Positions 54,399 through 64,000 of a stretch of 64,000 bases of DNA are shown here, one piece after another; positions within the stretch are counted from its first letter, which is position 1, and each line of letters opens with the position of its first letter. The DNA is from Ascaphus truei (taxonomy: Eukaryota; Chordata; Amphibia; Anura; Ascaphidae), in contig CM071570.1 of the NCBI GenBank assembly GCA_036426205.1, positions 68,597,585-68,661,584 on the forward strand. Reading direction: 5' to 3'. Under the pieces are notes generated by a model. The model saw nothing but the letters and a program-made list of their open reading frames with translations, was not told where the DNA came from and searched no databases. The position numbers were made by a program, and so were the translations under genes.

Positions 54399-54436
54399 AC
54401 TTGAAAAAGACCTACTAAGGTCGAAACGGTCGTTGT
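54399..54436 (+). ncRNA. Hammerhead-like motif
   Basis: CUUGAAAA (decayed box), stem II GACCU-ACUA-AGGUC (5 bp), GAAACGGUCGUUG, then AATAAATTTG 15 bases on. It lies inside the DNA element, so a PLE fragment may have inserted there. Confidence 0.5.
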
Positions 54437-55844
54437 GTATGGCGCAATAAATTTGATACTTTTGCAAATGCGCTGAATCTTTCCTTTTCAAAGTGCCAGT
54501 TTCCCCGCCATGTAAAAATCCTGTGGGTCACGTGACCAAGGGATTTTCACATTGAAGGAGATACCGGCACTCCATAATGGGGCCTGTATCTCGGGAAGTA
54601 GGGGTCCCGAGGCTGAATGCAATTTTTTTCAGCTCAGGAGACCCCCTGCTCCCGAAATGTAGCCTGCCAGTGGGGACCCCCGTCGGGCTCCCGGAAACCC
54701 CTGGGGACCACCAGAGGACCCCAGCCCGGCTTTGGTATCAATCCTGTGCAGAAAAAATAAAAAATACATTTATGTGGGGACACGGGGTGGTTGGGTTGTG
54801 TATTAGTGGGTGGGTAGTACATATTGTAATTTTTATTGGGGGTACAGTGGGTGAGTGAAGGGACAAGCACCCCCTTCACTCACCCCCTCTGCCCCCATTA
54901 AACCTGTTACAGTATTGTGCCTTAACCCCTTCATTGTCTTAGCGGCTAGCCGCTAAGGTAATGAAGCTACTTACATTTTATTTTTATTTATAGTGTGCAT
55001 GAGCAGGGGTTCTCCTGAGCTGAACAAAGTTGATTTCAGCCTCAGGGACCCGCTAATTCCTGAGATACAGGCCCTGGTATGGGGTGCTGGTATCCCTCTG
55101 CTTTGTTTAGATCCTACATGGATTTTAACATGGCGGGGATACCGGCTCCCCATACTTTAACTCAGGAAGTAGGGGGTCTCCGAGGCTGAAATCAACTTTA
55201 TTCAGCTCAGGAAAGCCATTGCTCATGCACACTATGAATAAAAATAAAATGTAAGCAGCTTCATTACCTTATCAGTTATCCACTAAGATAATGATTTTGT
55301 GTTTGGGTTGATACTAGTGTGCAGGAGCAGGGGGTCTCCTGAGCTGAACAAAGTTGATTTCAGCCTCCCGAGATAAAGGCCCTCTTATGGGGTGCCGGTA
55401 TCTCCTTCAATGTGAAAATTCCTCAGTCACGTGACCCACAGGATTTTTATATGGCGGGGATACCAGCACCCCATAATGGAGCCTGTCTCTCAAGAAGTAA
55501 GGGCTTCCCTGGACCTGAAATCAATGTGGTTCAGCTCCGGGGACCCCCTGCTACAATACTGTAGTTTTAGATTTAAAATAAACCCCCTGAGATCGTCTGT
55601 TAGACGCGTGGTTAGAGTGACTGATTCAGTATCTTACTGCGCGTTTCTTAGAGGCTGGCAGACCCCAATAGGATTAACCCAGCAGGGACCCCTGCTGTGT
55701 TAATCCAATCGGCCATTATAGTCTGCAGAGGACTATCTCGGACCACCACGTGGTTTAGGGCATGATTCACCCAGGTAAATGATTGGATAATGGACGCAGC
55801 ATCTGTAGGCATACAGATAGCGCTGTGGAATATTTTGACCCGCT

Positions 55845-55910
55845 ACAAATAAAAGATAATAATAATTATAATAATACTACTACTACTAATAATAATAATA
55901 ATAATTACTC
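55845..55910. repeat. AAT/AATAATAC microsatellite
   Basis: TAATAATAATTATAATAATA then CTACTACTACTAATAATAAT, trinucleotide-type runs. Confidence 0.9.
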
Positions 55911-56239
55911 AGGTACAGTTTAAAGTAATGTTTTCCTAAAGTTAGCATTAAGATGATTTCCAAAAAATTATAACATGTCATAAGTATTTGAGGCAAAATG
56001 ATTAGCATTTGGTGCTTATGAATACAAAGGTAGTATAGTATTTTAGTAAATACAGTATTTATGAATAGCTGATAATTTAAATCAATAAACTGTAAGGTGA
56101 ATTATGGTTAAGAACCGCTTAGTAAATATGGACCTTTATTGTTAGTTACTATGTTGTTTTTTAGTTTAACTTATTAGCATGGTATGCTACAGATCTAGCC
56201 AGCTTTACAGTATCTTACTCACTGATAATTTTGTTTATA
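55911..56239. other. Unassigned AT-rich sequence
   Basis: Nothing recognised. Confidence 0.4.
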
Positions 56240-56582
56240 TATTCTAAAATGTTTTACCAGGAAGTAATACATTGAGAGTTACCTCTCATTTTCAAGTAGG
56301 TCCTGGGCACAGTTATGATGCCAAATACATAGTTACATTAAATGAACATTATATATAAATATATTGCATGACCAGTTAAAGATAATATATGTTATAGGCA
56401 TATGGAACAGTTACAGATCAGATTAAAATGTGAGACAGCTTTGGTTTTTAAAGAATTTAGACTGGTGGTGGTTGTGAGAGTCTCGGGTAGATTTTTCCAG
56501 TTGTGAGGTGCACGGTAAGAGAAGGAGGTGCGGCCGGATTCTTTATTGATAAGGAAGAATACTGCATTATAACACATAATAA
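56240..56582 (-). pseudogene. L2/CR1-type LINE C-terminus and 3' tail
   Basis: Minus strand. SGRTSFSYRAPHNWKNLPET and TTSLNSLKTKAVSHF are the C-terminal end of the RT polyprotein in L2/CR1/Rex-type LINEs. The tail follows down to 56245, with CCTACTTGAAAATGAGAGG and TACTTCCTGGTAAAACAT, shared with 18985-19050. 5' truncated, as usual. Confidence 0.8.
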
Positions 56583-56583
56583 A

Positions 56584-56707
56584 GCTTATTCTGTAAAGTG
56601 TGATCAATGCAGATGACGTGCTGTCGCAGGAAAAGCCCCATTAAAATCAATGGGACTTTCATGCGATAACACGTCATCTGCGTTTATCAAACTTTACAGA
56701 ATAAGAG
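56584..56707. repeat. Palindromic MITE, arms of about 58 bp
   Basis: CTTATTCTGTAAAGT...CAGATGACGTG...CCCCATT and its inverted partner AATGGG...CACGTCATCTGC...ACTTTACAGAATAAG with a loop of about 6 bases and roughly ten mismatches. It interrupts or abuts the LINE coding end at 56583-56607. Confidence 0.85.
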
Positions 56708-56819
56708 CCAATATCTCCAAATTTCCGTAGGATTCAATAACAGTGTTTACGCAGAATATCACAACATATACAATAATGTGACAGAGGTTAAATTAACCAC
56801 TGTACTTTTTACACACTAG

Positions 56820-57640
56820 CCTTTCTTGAGTGAAAATCATACGTCTGTAGCCAGGCTCCCCAGACTCACCCCTATCGTTGTATGCGCAGGGAAGGTTGCA
56901 GCGAGTGCAGGGAGCGCTCCGACGTACCGGAGGCTCCAAAGTTATCCGAGCGATCAGGGCGCCACCATGTTGGGTGCTCGCGCAAGCGCAGCGGGCCGTG
57001 GAGGTGTCGATGGAGCAGAGGTCGCACATGCGCGGCCAGAGGTTGCAAAGCCCGCAAAAGAGGAGCGGCTCCTATAGGGTGGAGCACACGGGACTACGAG
57101 TCCCAGCAGGCATAGCAAGACCAGGTGACGCCAGGGAGCCCATAGGGCGGCCAGGATATCGGGAGGAAGGTTAGAGGTTGCGCAGGGGAGCACGCTTGTC
57201 AGAACCGAGCGGGGGGAGGAAGGAGAAGGAGCTCTACGTGTGGGGAGGCCAGTAACCCCTACACTAGGCCATATACCCCAGCCCAGTTAGGCCGAGTCCC
57301 CGTAGAGTGGAGCGGAAGTAGGGACCGGCCCTCAGTTAGGTTCCTGCTCCCGTTAGTGCCCACTGGAGAACTATAATCACAGAGACAGTGCAATTATCAA
57401 GTCAGAGGTCTGGGCTCAGACCTCAAAAGCCGCAGCAGCAGCCGACCGGGTGGGATCACCCCGGAAGGTAGTCCCGGAAAGCATCCGTCGTCTGACCCTT
57501 TGTGAAGTTCCTTGGCAGGCCCGGGCGCGGGAGCGCTCGGCAGATAACGTCATCAAGTGCACCAACTATACCATATATCTATATCAGGATATAGTGGCTG
57601 CGCAGTCACACACATATATCCCTTGAGGGTGGGGGAACAC
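56820..57640. repeat. GC-rich LTR- or leader-like region
   Basis: Sharp rise in G+C with CpG-rich words (GCGCGGCC, GCGAGTGC). Overlapping open frames on both strands reflect composition. It shares GCGCATGCGC and GGCGGCCAT/GCGGGCCGT words with 58100-58290, suggesting one retroelement whose LTR copies are both partly present. Confidence 0.4.
57094..57112 (+). promoter_or_regulatory. ZNF143/STAF-like site
   Basis: ACTACGAGTCCCAGCAGGC closely follows the known consensus ACTACAATTCCCAGCATGC of ZNF143. It lies in the GC-rich LTR-like region, where such sites drive promoters in several vertebrate repeats. Confidence 0.5.
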
Positions 57641-58099
57641 TGAGTGTGGGGGTACTGGACACGGGGTGGGAGCACCCGGTGAAGGGGGTAGCGTCCTGCG
57701 AGATGCAGTAGTTAGTGTCTCCTCTAGGGAAGGACACCTGTTGATTATATGCATACATTATCATTATTGGTCTCAGAAAACAGCTAACACTCAGCTGGCC
57801 TCGTGTATTACTGTGGTTGTTATGTTGTGTACCATTGATGTTAAAGCACATGTGATAAGTTGTATATATCATGCCCTGCATTTTTATTATATAACTTTGT
57901 GCTGTGTGACGCTGTTCTCCAAGCGGGGACGTTGGTGTTTCAACCAGGGGGAGAGTATAAGGGGGTCACCCCCGGTTCCCCTGATTTTCCTTTGCCCCCT
58001 GCCTAACCCCTGTGGCAGTGGGGGAAGGGGACGGCGACTTCTCCTGGTTGGCGCCGCCATCTGGGCTGGCGCCATCGGGGTCCTGATGCTCACGCATGC

Positions 58100-58300
58100 A
58101 TGAAAGGTTGCGCATGCGCAGATAGCCGCGGCGGCCATGTTGTGGGTGGCGCGAGGTTCGCGCAATGCGCAGAGGTTGGCAAGGGTAGCGGTGGCCATTA
58201 CAAGTGTGCAGGAGCTCTGGGAGGTTGCGCAGGCACAGTTAAGCGTAGCGGCGGCCATTCCAGCTTCGCACATGCGCAGTAGAGATTGCGCACGTGGTCC
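58100..58300 (+). repeat. Degenerate GCGCATGCGCAG / GCGGCGGCCAT repeats
   Basis: Four irregular units of 45-65 bases, each with a TTGCGCA.GCGCAG-like word and then GCGG(C/T)GGCCAT (58110, 58160, 58225, 58265). Overlapping open frames come from the repeat. Confidence 0.65.
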
Positions 58301-58664
58301 CCATAGGAAAGAGGTCCTGAGTGGACTTTGTCTTCCAGCATTCTGGGGAATGCCCTATGATCCCTGTCACCTGCAGCCAGCCAGCCACTGAGACTTGCAG
58401 ATTCTCTGCAGCAGGGAATTGGTTACATTGTTGTGTGCAGAGTCAGGAAGCAGACTGTGAAGCACATGAGTCAGTGAGACTTAGGAGGCAGAGGGGGAAA
58501 GAAGGGGGGCAGAGAGCTGCGAGCTTCTGCCCTAGGCCAGAAATCCCCAGGCTAGAGTTGAGGCCCTGACTCCCCCCTAGTGAGGGTGGGTGGTCATAGG
58601 GACAGGCCCTTAGGTAAGGACCCTGTGCCCCTTCAGCTGTGTGCTAGGCAGGGACCTAGTGACA

Positions 58665-58770
58665 GACCCTGTGCAGTTCCTTAGTGCAGGGAGAGAGAGA
58701 CCCTGTGCAGTTCCTTAGTGTATGGAGAGGGAGAGACTCTGTGCAGTTCTTTAGTACAGGGACCCAGTAT
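58665..58770 (+). repeat. 34-36-bp tandem repeat, three units
   Basis: GACCCTGTGCAGTTCCTTAG starts at 58665 and 58699; GACTCTGTGCAGTTCTTTAG at 58735. Each is followed by a GGGAGAGA-type end. Confidence 0.85.
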
Positions 58771-59350
58771 AGTGTATGCTGCATGTTCCTGTAAGCTGTG
58801 TTGCTGATCCAGAGACTGTCTTTACGGTGGGACGTCCAACTGGACCCCATCCCACGTGGAGGTACAGATCAGCGCTGGACACAGCAGCGCCTGTAGACCC
58901 TATGTGAAGACACCCAGGTGCAGGGACACCTGGGCAGGTATTTATAACCTTCCACACGTGCACCAACTTTACCTTGCTCCTCACATGTGACAGGCCTGTT
59001 AACACACTTGGGTGGGCTTGGACTCTTTGGACACGGGGTTGGGAAGGGGGTTTAAGGGTATAGCCCAGTTAGGGGCAAGGTTATAGTTGCCAGCTAGTGG
59101 CAGAGGGTGGTACATATACCTTGTTGTGTATTGCTGATGTATGTGTTAAGTTATATTCTGCATATAGTAAAGACCGTTGCTATTTTACATCCAGTGTATG
59201 TGTTCATTTGAATGTGTCCTGCGAGGAACAACTCCTGCTCTGCTGGGAGCAATCGCAGGTGGAGGCGCTGCACCTATAGTATTGTTCAGGAGGATACACC
59301 CCAGGCTCTCATTGGCGGAGGCTCAGGCCTCCTGTAAGCCTAACAGGTAA

Positions 59351-60595
59351 AGCACCACACTGGGTAATACATATAGATCCCCTCACATGCACCCTATCTG
59401 AGATTGGGAGGGGAATATGGGTTCCACATATATTGTAATCCATGTCAGCAACATATGATTTAGAGAAATGCTGGTAACAGGATACTCATGTTTGCTGTTT
59501 TTTTTAATGCTAATTTTTGATTATGTGAAGCATTCTTTTTAGCTATTTTTATGCGCTACCAATTTATTAAAAACATTTTCAACACTTTCACAGGACACTA
59601 AGTCTACCCTATTTATGAGTCATATGAAAAGATGATTGGTACTGCTACATACTATACATTTACACATGCAAAATCATGCAAATGTGGCTGTTTTTATTTG
59701 GAGTCAGCCCTTATCCTCTGATAAATTATACCAAAAGAAACAGATTCCCTTCAGGATACACATTTAAAAAAAAAAATGTTTTATCTGAAGTTTCTGCTAT
59801 TATAAAAGGTATTGCTGAATGGGCAATAAAGTTTAAAATCACAGATTATATAATTATATATATATATACTCCTGTACCCACACCCTCTGTGAGATTTAGC
59901 TGTTACTAGTGTCTTTCATGCGATGCTGTGCATACGTGTGAGGCAACAGGAGGCCTGAGTGTTCCGCGATGATGTGAGGAAAGTTAGGACAGGTTTACAG
60001 GGTACCTTATTCGTTGACAGTGCCTCCAGTCAGCGAGGATCCTGTGGTAGTAGGACGGTCCATGCTGACACCTTTCTATGTCCCAAGACAGTGATTCAAA
60101 TGTGCATATGGTTCATTGGTGTTTATTCAATTGGTCAGATCTTACAGCAATCCCATTCATTCCTCTGTTTCCCTGTAGGAAAACTTTGCGAGGCTTGAAG
60201 CCTTCCATTCTAAGATGCTCCTCCTGTATCCCCTTTTGGGACACAGGGTAGCTGTTTTTTTACTCCACGAAGGGAGGAGAGAGACACATCCACTTTTTGG
60301 AGAGTACCATTTTATGTATATACCCTGGGGTTGGGCTTGTAACCCTACCCCATAACAGGGCAGGTCTGATACTGACAGGTGTCACATCTGCACATGTCAC
60401 CCAGCCAGTACACTCCCCCAGGCTGACACTCTGGTTGTTGCTAGGCACACCCTTGAATACACTACTGAATCCAAGGCTGCAATAGCAACTAGGCCTACAG
60501 GTGAATCAACCCTTCCAGTGCCTGTCCCTAGCAGGACTTATAGTGTTATGGACCAGATTAAAAAGATAGCGGCTGGAGGCTATGCTTTGTATGTG
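59351..60595. other. Unassigned sequence
   Basis: No gene or repeat recognised with confidence. Confidence 0.35.
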
Positions 60596-60597
60596 TG

Positions 60598-60626
60598 TGT
60601 ATATATATATTTTTTGTTTTATATAT

Positions 60627-60665
<39 letters not shown>

Positions 60666-60685
60666 CTATATATATATATAGTATA

Positions 60686-60727
<42 letters not shown>
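60598..60727. repeat. TA microsatellite
   Basis: Long TA run with TTTTTGTTTT and ATAG breaks. Confidence 0.95.
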
Positions 60728-60728
<1 letters not shown>

Positions 60729-60815
60729 CATAACAGTACTTAAATGGCCGGAATAGAGAATTCAAAAGTTACCAAGATCAATCAATATAATGTTTTATAT
60801 TCATATAACATCTGA

Positions 60816-60856
60816 TAGCCAAAGCTTTCAATCCCAAAGGGGCCCTCTCAGGATTG
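60816..60856 (-). ncRNA. Hammerhead-like motif (Poseidon type, weak)
   Basis: Minus strand: CCUGAGAG, GGCCCCUUUGGGAUU, then GAAAGCUUUGGC. GAAAGC follows the same form as the motif at 1611. The stem is CCC/GGG only. Confidence 0.4.
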
Positions 60857-61012
60857 TGTGTGTGTGTGTGTGGTATGTGTGTGTTTTGTTGTATGTGTTA
60901 TAATATATATATATATTATATATATATATCTATATATATATATTATATATATATTTTTGCATATATATATATTATATATCCTATATATATATATATATAT
61001 ATATTTTTTTCA
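60855..61012. repeat. TG then TA compound microsatellite
   Basis: TGTG run at 60855-60872 and interrupted TA runs at 60902-61007. Confidence 0.95.
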
Positions 61013-61980
61013 TCGTGTACATGACATAAAAAACCGATATAGAAAGAGATAGGAGTACTCACATCATGGTTTGGAAACTACCTCAGGGATAATCAATGAA
61101 GAAAATGATCCTGTCACATAAGTCCAGCACTCCATAGGTCTTTGCAAAAATATAAAACTTTAATTTGTGGACTGATCAACATTTCATTCCAACTCCAACA
61201 CCGACCTTTGTAAACACTTATTGAATTCTATGGAAACTCAGTGATATTATGCGTTCTAATGCAATATTCTGGCCTTCCGTGACAGGATTTTTTCTTCCTA
61301 AAACAGACAAGCAGAATATCCATCGTCATTTTAGGAGTTTTTTTTTTTTTACATTTTATTATATTGAATCAAGATATTTATGACTTTCTAGCTATGTGAC
61401 AGTTGGAAGCCAAATGTAGATAAAAAAAATAGAATTTTCAACTCCTACAGTATGACTGAGCTTTCCCAATTTTGCTTCTCTTACTATTACATTGCAAATG
61501 ATGCAACTGAGACATTTATTTTCAGCTACTGTATATTCAACCTTTAATTATAATATTAGAGTACAGTAGGTGAGAAAAAGGACTTACCGTGTTGTCCTGA
61601 TTCAACATACAGTTTAACATCTGCATATTTAAAGGATACTTCAAAAGCACTCATTTCCTGAAATGTTGCTATACTATCGAATCATAAGAGAAAGACAAAT
61701 TCCAGAAGGTCAGCATAAGCAATGAACCATATAAAGGTATACATTCCTATAACAATGTTTTAATATCATGTATAGATTTGCTATCTAAAAGCATGATGTT
61801 TTGAAGATCAAACAGTACAACAGAAAACACAGTTTTCAATATTTAATAATCTAATCAAATAATTTGAGCAGCAATGTTTATAAATGTTGTTATGGAATCC
61901 CCTCCAGACTGCTTAAAATGGTTACTCTGTTTTCAGCTTTTTGTATTTATGAAATCCATATAAGATGACATTGTTAATAA
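61013..61980. other. Unassigned AT-rich sequence
   Basis: Nothing recognised. Confidence 0.4.
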
Positions 61981-62170
61981 CAACATTTCACATTGAGTTT
62001 TATTTCCTGCAGCCGCTTGATTTAATCTATAATTTTCTGACTTTTTCTTGCAGCATAGCCTAAATAAAACTTTCACATTTATTAATGAACATGTGCTTCT
62101 GCTGCTGATGCTGTAATTAAAACAGCCTTCAGTGAGAAGTCATACGATGTGTGAGTGAAGGTATACTATC
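61981..62170. promoter_or_regulatory. Possible conserved non-coding block
   Basis: Repeat-free stretch with CAGCCGCTTGATTTAATC, CACATTTATTAATGAAC and CTGATGCTGTAATTAAAAC. Texture only; no comparison possible. Confidence 0.25.
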
Positions 62171-63260
62171 AAACGAACTAGAAAAATGACTGCACACACA
62201 ATTTTAGTGGAAAAGAATCTGTGCTCATATATTCAATAGCTCTGTAAACATAGCTCAGTTATATCTGCAAGATTACAGGTTTCACATACTGTACTGCATA
62301 GAAAGCTAGAGATGTCAAATATTATAACATTTTAGAATTTTGGTACACTTAACTGCAAAAAAATACTTATACAGTAGCTTAATACTTGCACACGGTCATG
62401 TATTTTTCACTGGTAACATAAATTTGATGGATTTTAGGCACCATTAAAAAAGAATAGCACTGCACTGTGAGACAAGCTAAGCTGGTTTGTGTATTTTGGG
62501 GATAATTCTATATTGCATTAATTTCAGTCAATGGTAATTTTCAGCCGCAAACTACACAAAACGGCAGCTTCGGACAACACAGATGCTAAATATTCGTGAT
62601 TTTAGGCATGCACCTGAAATGGTGGGTTTTTATAATTTCTCAAGTTATAATCCTAGGTCAAAGGTAGTGCATTAATACTTTTAAATCTCTTGGACAGGAC
62701 TTGTAGATAAATAGAGATCATTGGCCTAGATTCACTAAAGGTCAATAAATGAAAGAACTGGTGTTTAGTTCCTATTTCATCAACCTATTAATTAAAGCCA
62801 TATTGCCAGTGGAAAAGCAGGGATAGTAGGTATTTTACTGCAGGGATACTGTGTGCCATCCTTATTTTTAATGCATTATGTACAAATTAGTCATTAACAC
62901 CAAATTACTTATTCACTAAACACTGATACCTGAAAATATAAGTCTACTGCAAAAAATATTGCCAATATTTATCACCTATACCAGGCCTACTGTATCTAAA
63001 CCCATGTGCAGAATCATATGTACAGTAGTACTGTAAGCATTATTGCTCTCCTTAATGTGATGCGAGATTAAACATGGGACTATTAAAAACAATGGTAACA
63101 CGTGTGTTAGCTCCCAAACGCACCCAATATTTTTCATGTTTTCTTCTAGCATTAACAGGAGTGATTATGTCTGGTACAACTGCTTATAATGCCTACTCTA
63201 CAGTATATGTAGACAAGATAAGCAACCTAGAATAGGTCATAAAAATGCATATTAATGTGG
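62171..63260. other. Unassigned AT-rich sequence
   Basis: No feature supported. Confidence 0.4.
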
Positions 63261-63425
63261 CCCCCTTTCCCTATGACTAAAGGAACTATGCGTGCTGATA
63301 TACACCTGTTCACTCACAGGAGGCCTATGCCTCCGCCACTGGGAGCCTGGGGTGAGCTCTTTCTCCTCTCGGTAAAGCACCTCCACCAATGAGGGATGCC
63401 AGCGTTGGCGGGATAACCCCACACA
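63261..63425 (-). repeat. LTR-end fragment related to 59280-59350
   Basis: On the minus strand CACCCCAGGCTCCCAGTGGC and GGAGGCATAGGCCTCCTGT match the end of the 57.9-59.35 kb LTR-like block. A second, weaker copy of the same kind (CATTGGTGGAGGTGCTTT) follows at 63395-63375. Confidence 0.55.
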
Positions 63426-63493
63426 GGAACCAATAATAGTAATAAGCGATACGCACACAGGTATATAACTAAAGTTTACAGACACAAGCACAT

Positions 63494-63839
63494 GTACAGC
63501 TGCAGCGGCCGTTATTCAAACACTTCACGCGTTGTGTACATCGGAATACTGATGTCATGACGCGGGATGTCTTCCAACCTTACCGCCTTAAGACGCGAGT
63601 GCAGAAAATGGCATTTTAGAGTTCTGTTTTTTAAACACCTTAAATTGACACAGTAGCACCGTAGCACAGTACTGTACACATTGCAATTCATTCATTGCAC
63701 CCAAAGAAACAGAATCCATGAAATTCAAACAAAGCAATCACGATAAGCGCGGGTGCCTGGGGTGATAGGCCGCATTCATGCTGCATGGAGTACAGCAGAA
63801 CACACGAAAACGGTGCCGTGATTTGTTTGAATAATGGCC
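63494..63839. repeat. MITE-like element of the 54-kb terminal repeat family
   Basis: Left end TACAGCTGCAGCGGCCGTTA, then TTCAAACA; right end TGTTTGAATAATGGCC (63824-63839), an inverted match to 63507-63522 with one mismatch. The left end extends like 54031 and 40258; the right end lacks the outer GCAGCTGTA part. No coding capacity. Confidence 0.6.
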
Positions 63840-64000
63840 CTATCAGCTATAATAACAGGAATGATAACAATGCCCCAATGCAATACCCACACAATACGCA
63901 ACAGTATGGTTCCCCCAAAGTACTGAGGGTGTCCTGGCCACCTAAACACCCAGTATCCTTACAACCAATCCCCAACCAGAATGTGAGGTAGCACTACCCC

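Larger units (their letters stand above)
54031..55807. mobile_element. Non-autonomous DNA element with terminal inverted repeats
   Basis: Termini 54031-54065 and 55773-55807 pair over about 34 bp (TACAGATGCAGCGGCCATTA and its complement with several mismatches). The interior holds 54725-54970, shared with 4810-4595, and repeated 55-120-base blocks carrying GAGCTGAA..CA..TTGATTTCAG, GGGGTGCCGGTATC and GTCACGTGACC in both orientations at 54290, 54540, 55010, 55140, 55330 and 55430. No transposase. Superfamily unknown; target duplication not identified. Confidence 0.65.
57930..59350 (+). repeat. Probable LTR, about 1.4 kb, with polypurine tract
   Basis: CAACCAGGGGGAGAG at 57939-57953 has the form of a gypsy polypurine tract, followed by TATAAGGGGGTCACCCCC. 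The block ends near GTAAGCCTAACAGG (about 59346). It is GC-rich, with a poly(A)-like AGTAAAG at 59167. The end text CACCCCAGGCTC..ATTGGCGG and GAGGC.CAGGCCTCCTGT is repeated, inverted, at 63310-63365. Exact ends are uncertain. Confidence 0.45.

Noticed and set aside
56826..57193. Several overlapping open frames in a GC-rich region, possible CpG-island gene
   Set aside because: Frames are open in both strands because of few A/T stops; no domain, start context or splice sites. LTR-like origin is more likely.
1..64000. CRISPR array or prokaryotic operon
   Set aside because: Repeat content, splice-like junctions and retroelements are those of a vertebrate nuclear genome; no array with regular spacers.

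Overview
The window looks like intergenic, repeat-dense nuclear DNA from a vertebrate, most likely an amphibian and probably a frog. This is an inference from the repeat mix: Penelope-like elements (PLEs) with GIY-YIG ends, a Tx1-type LINE, two architectures of Ty3/gypsy element, L2/CR1-type LINE pieces, an intron-split mariner, and long AT microsatellites. I found no host protein-coding exon, tRNA or rRNA gene that I can support. All recognisable coding sequence belongs to mobile elements, and nearly all of it is broken.

Layout. 0.6-1.7 kb: 3' end of a PLE. 2.2-2.6 kb: LTR-like block. 3.3-5.3 kb: hammerhead-type PLE fragment, a common dispersed repeat, an inverted fragment of a DNA element with a 31-bp minisatellite. 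6.2-6.85 kb: PLE whose reverse transcriptase has been deleted. 7.3-10.1 kb: minus-strand gypsy pol. 10.9-11.7 kb: fold-back hammerhead element beside a gypsy chromodomain. 11.75-12.4 kb: second copy of the DNA element seen at 5 kb. 12.96-16.99 kb: Tx1-type LINE interrupted by an LTR. 17.4-19.7 kb: L2/CR1-type pieces. 21.85-23.75 kb: hammerhead element copy A. 24.3-28.9 kb: PLE with recognisable N-domain, RT and GIY-YIG. 28,977-34,540: full gypsy element with paired LTRs and the order gag-PR-IN-RT-RH (Gmr1-like). 34.8-35.5 kb: hammerhead element copy B, internally deleted and inverted relative to A. 35.7-36.25 kb: retrovirus-like 3' LTR. 39.7-40.5 kb: fold-back hammerhead element and another hammerhead motif. 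41.2-48.3 kb: three tandem arrays around an intron-containing mariner transposase relic that carries a nested LTR. 54.0-55.8 kb: non-autonomous DNA element with terminal inverted repeats. 56.2-59.35 kb: LINE tail, palindromic MITE, GC-rich LTR-like region. 60.6-61.0 kb: AT microsatellites. The rest is AT-rich DNA in which I recognise nothing, apart from a few blocks that look like conserved non-coding sequence.

The unifying observation is a set of about 13 sites spread over the window that keep the layout of a minimal hammerhead ribozyme (CUGAUGA-like box, short stem II, GAAA, then a tiny stem III often read from the palindrome ACGCGU). Hammerheads in PLEs are established knowledge. Seeing so many in one 64-kb window, several inside fold-back or inverted structures and detached from any RT, is the part worth a second look. 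The other points of interest are the intron-split mariner, the Gmr1 domain order, and the PLE that lost exactly its RT.
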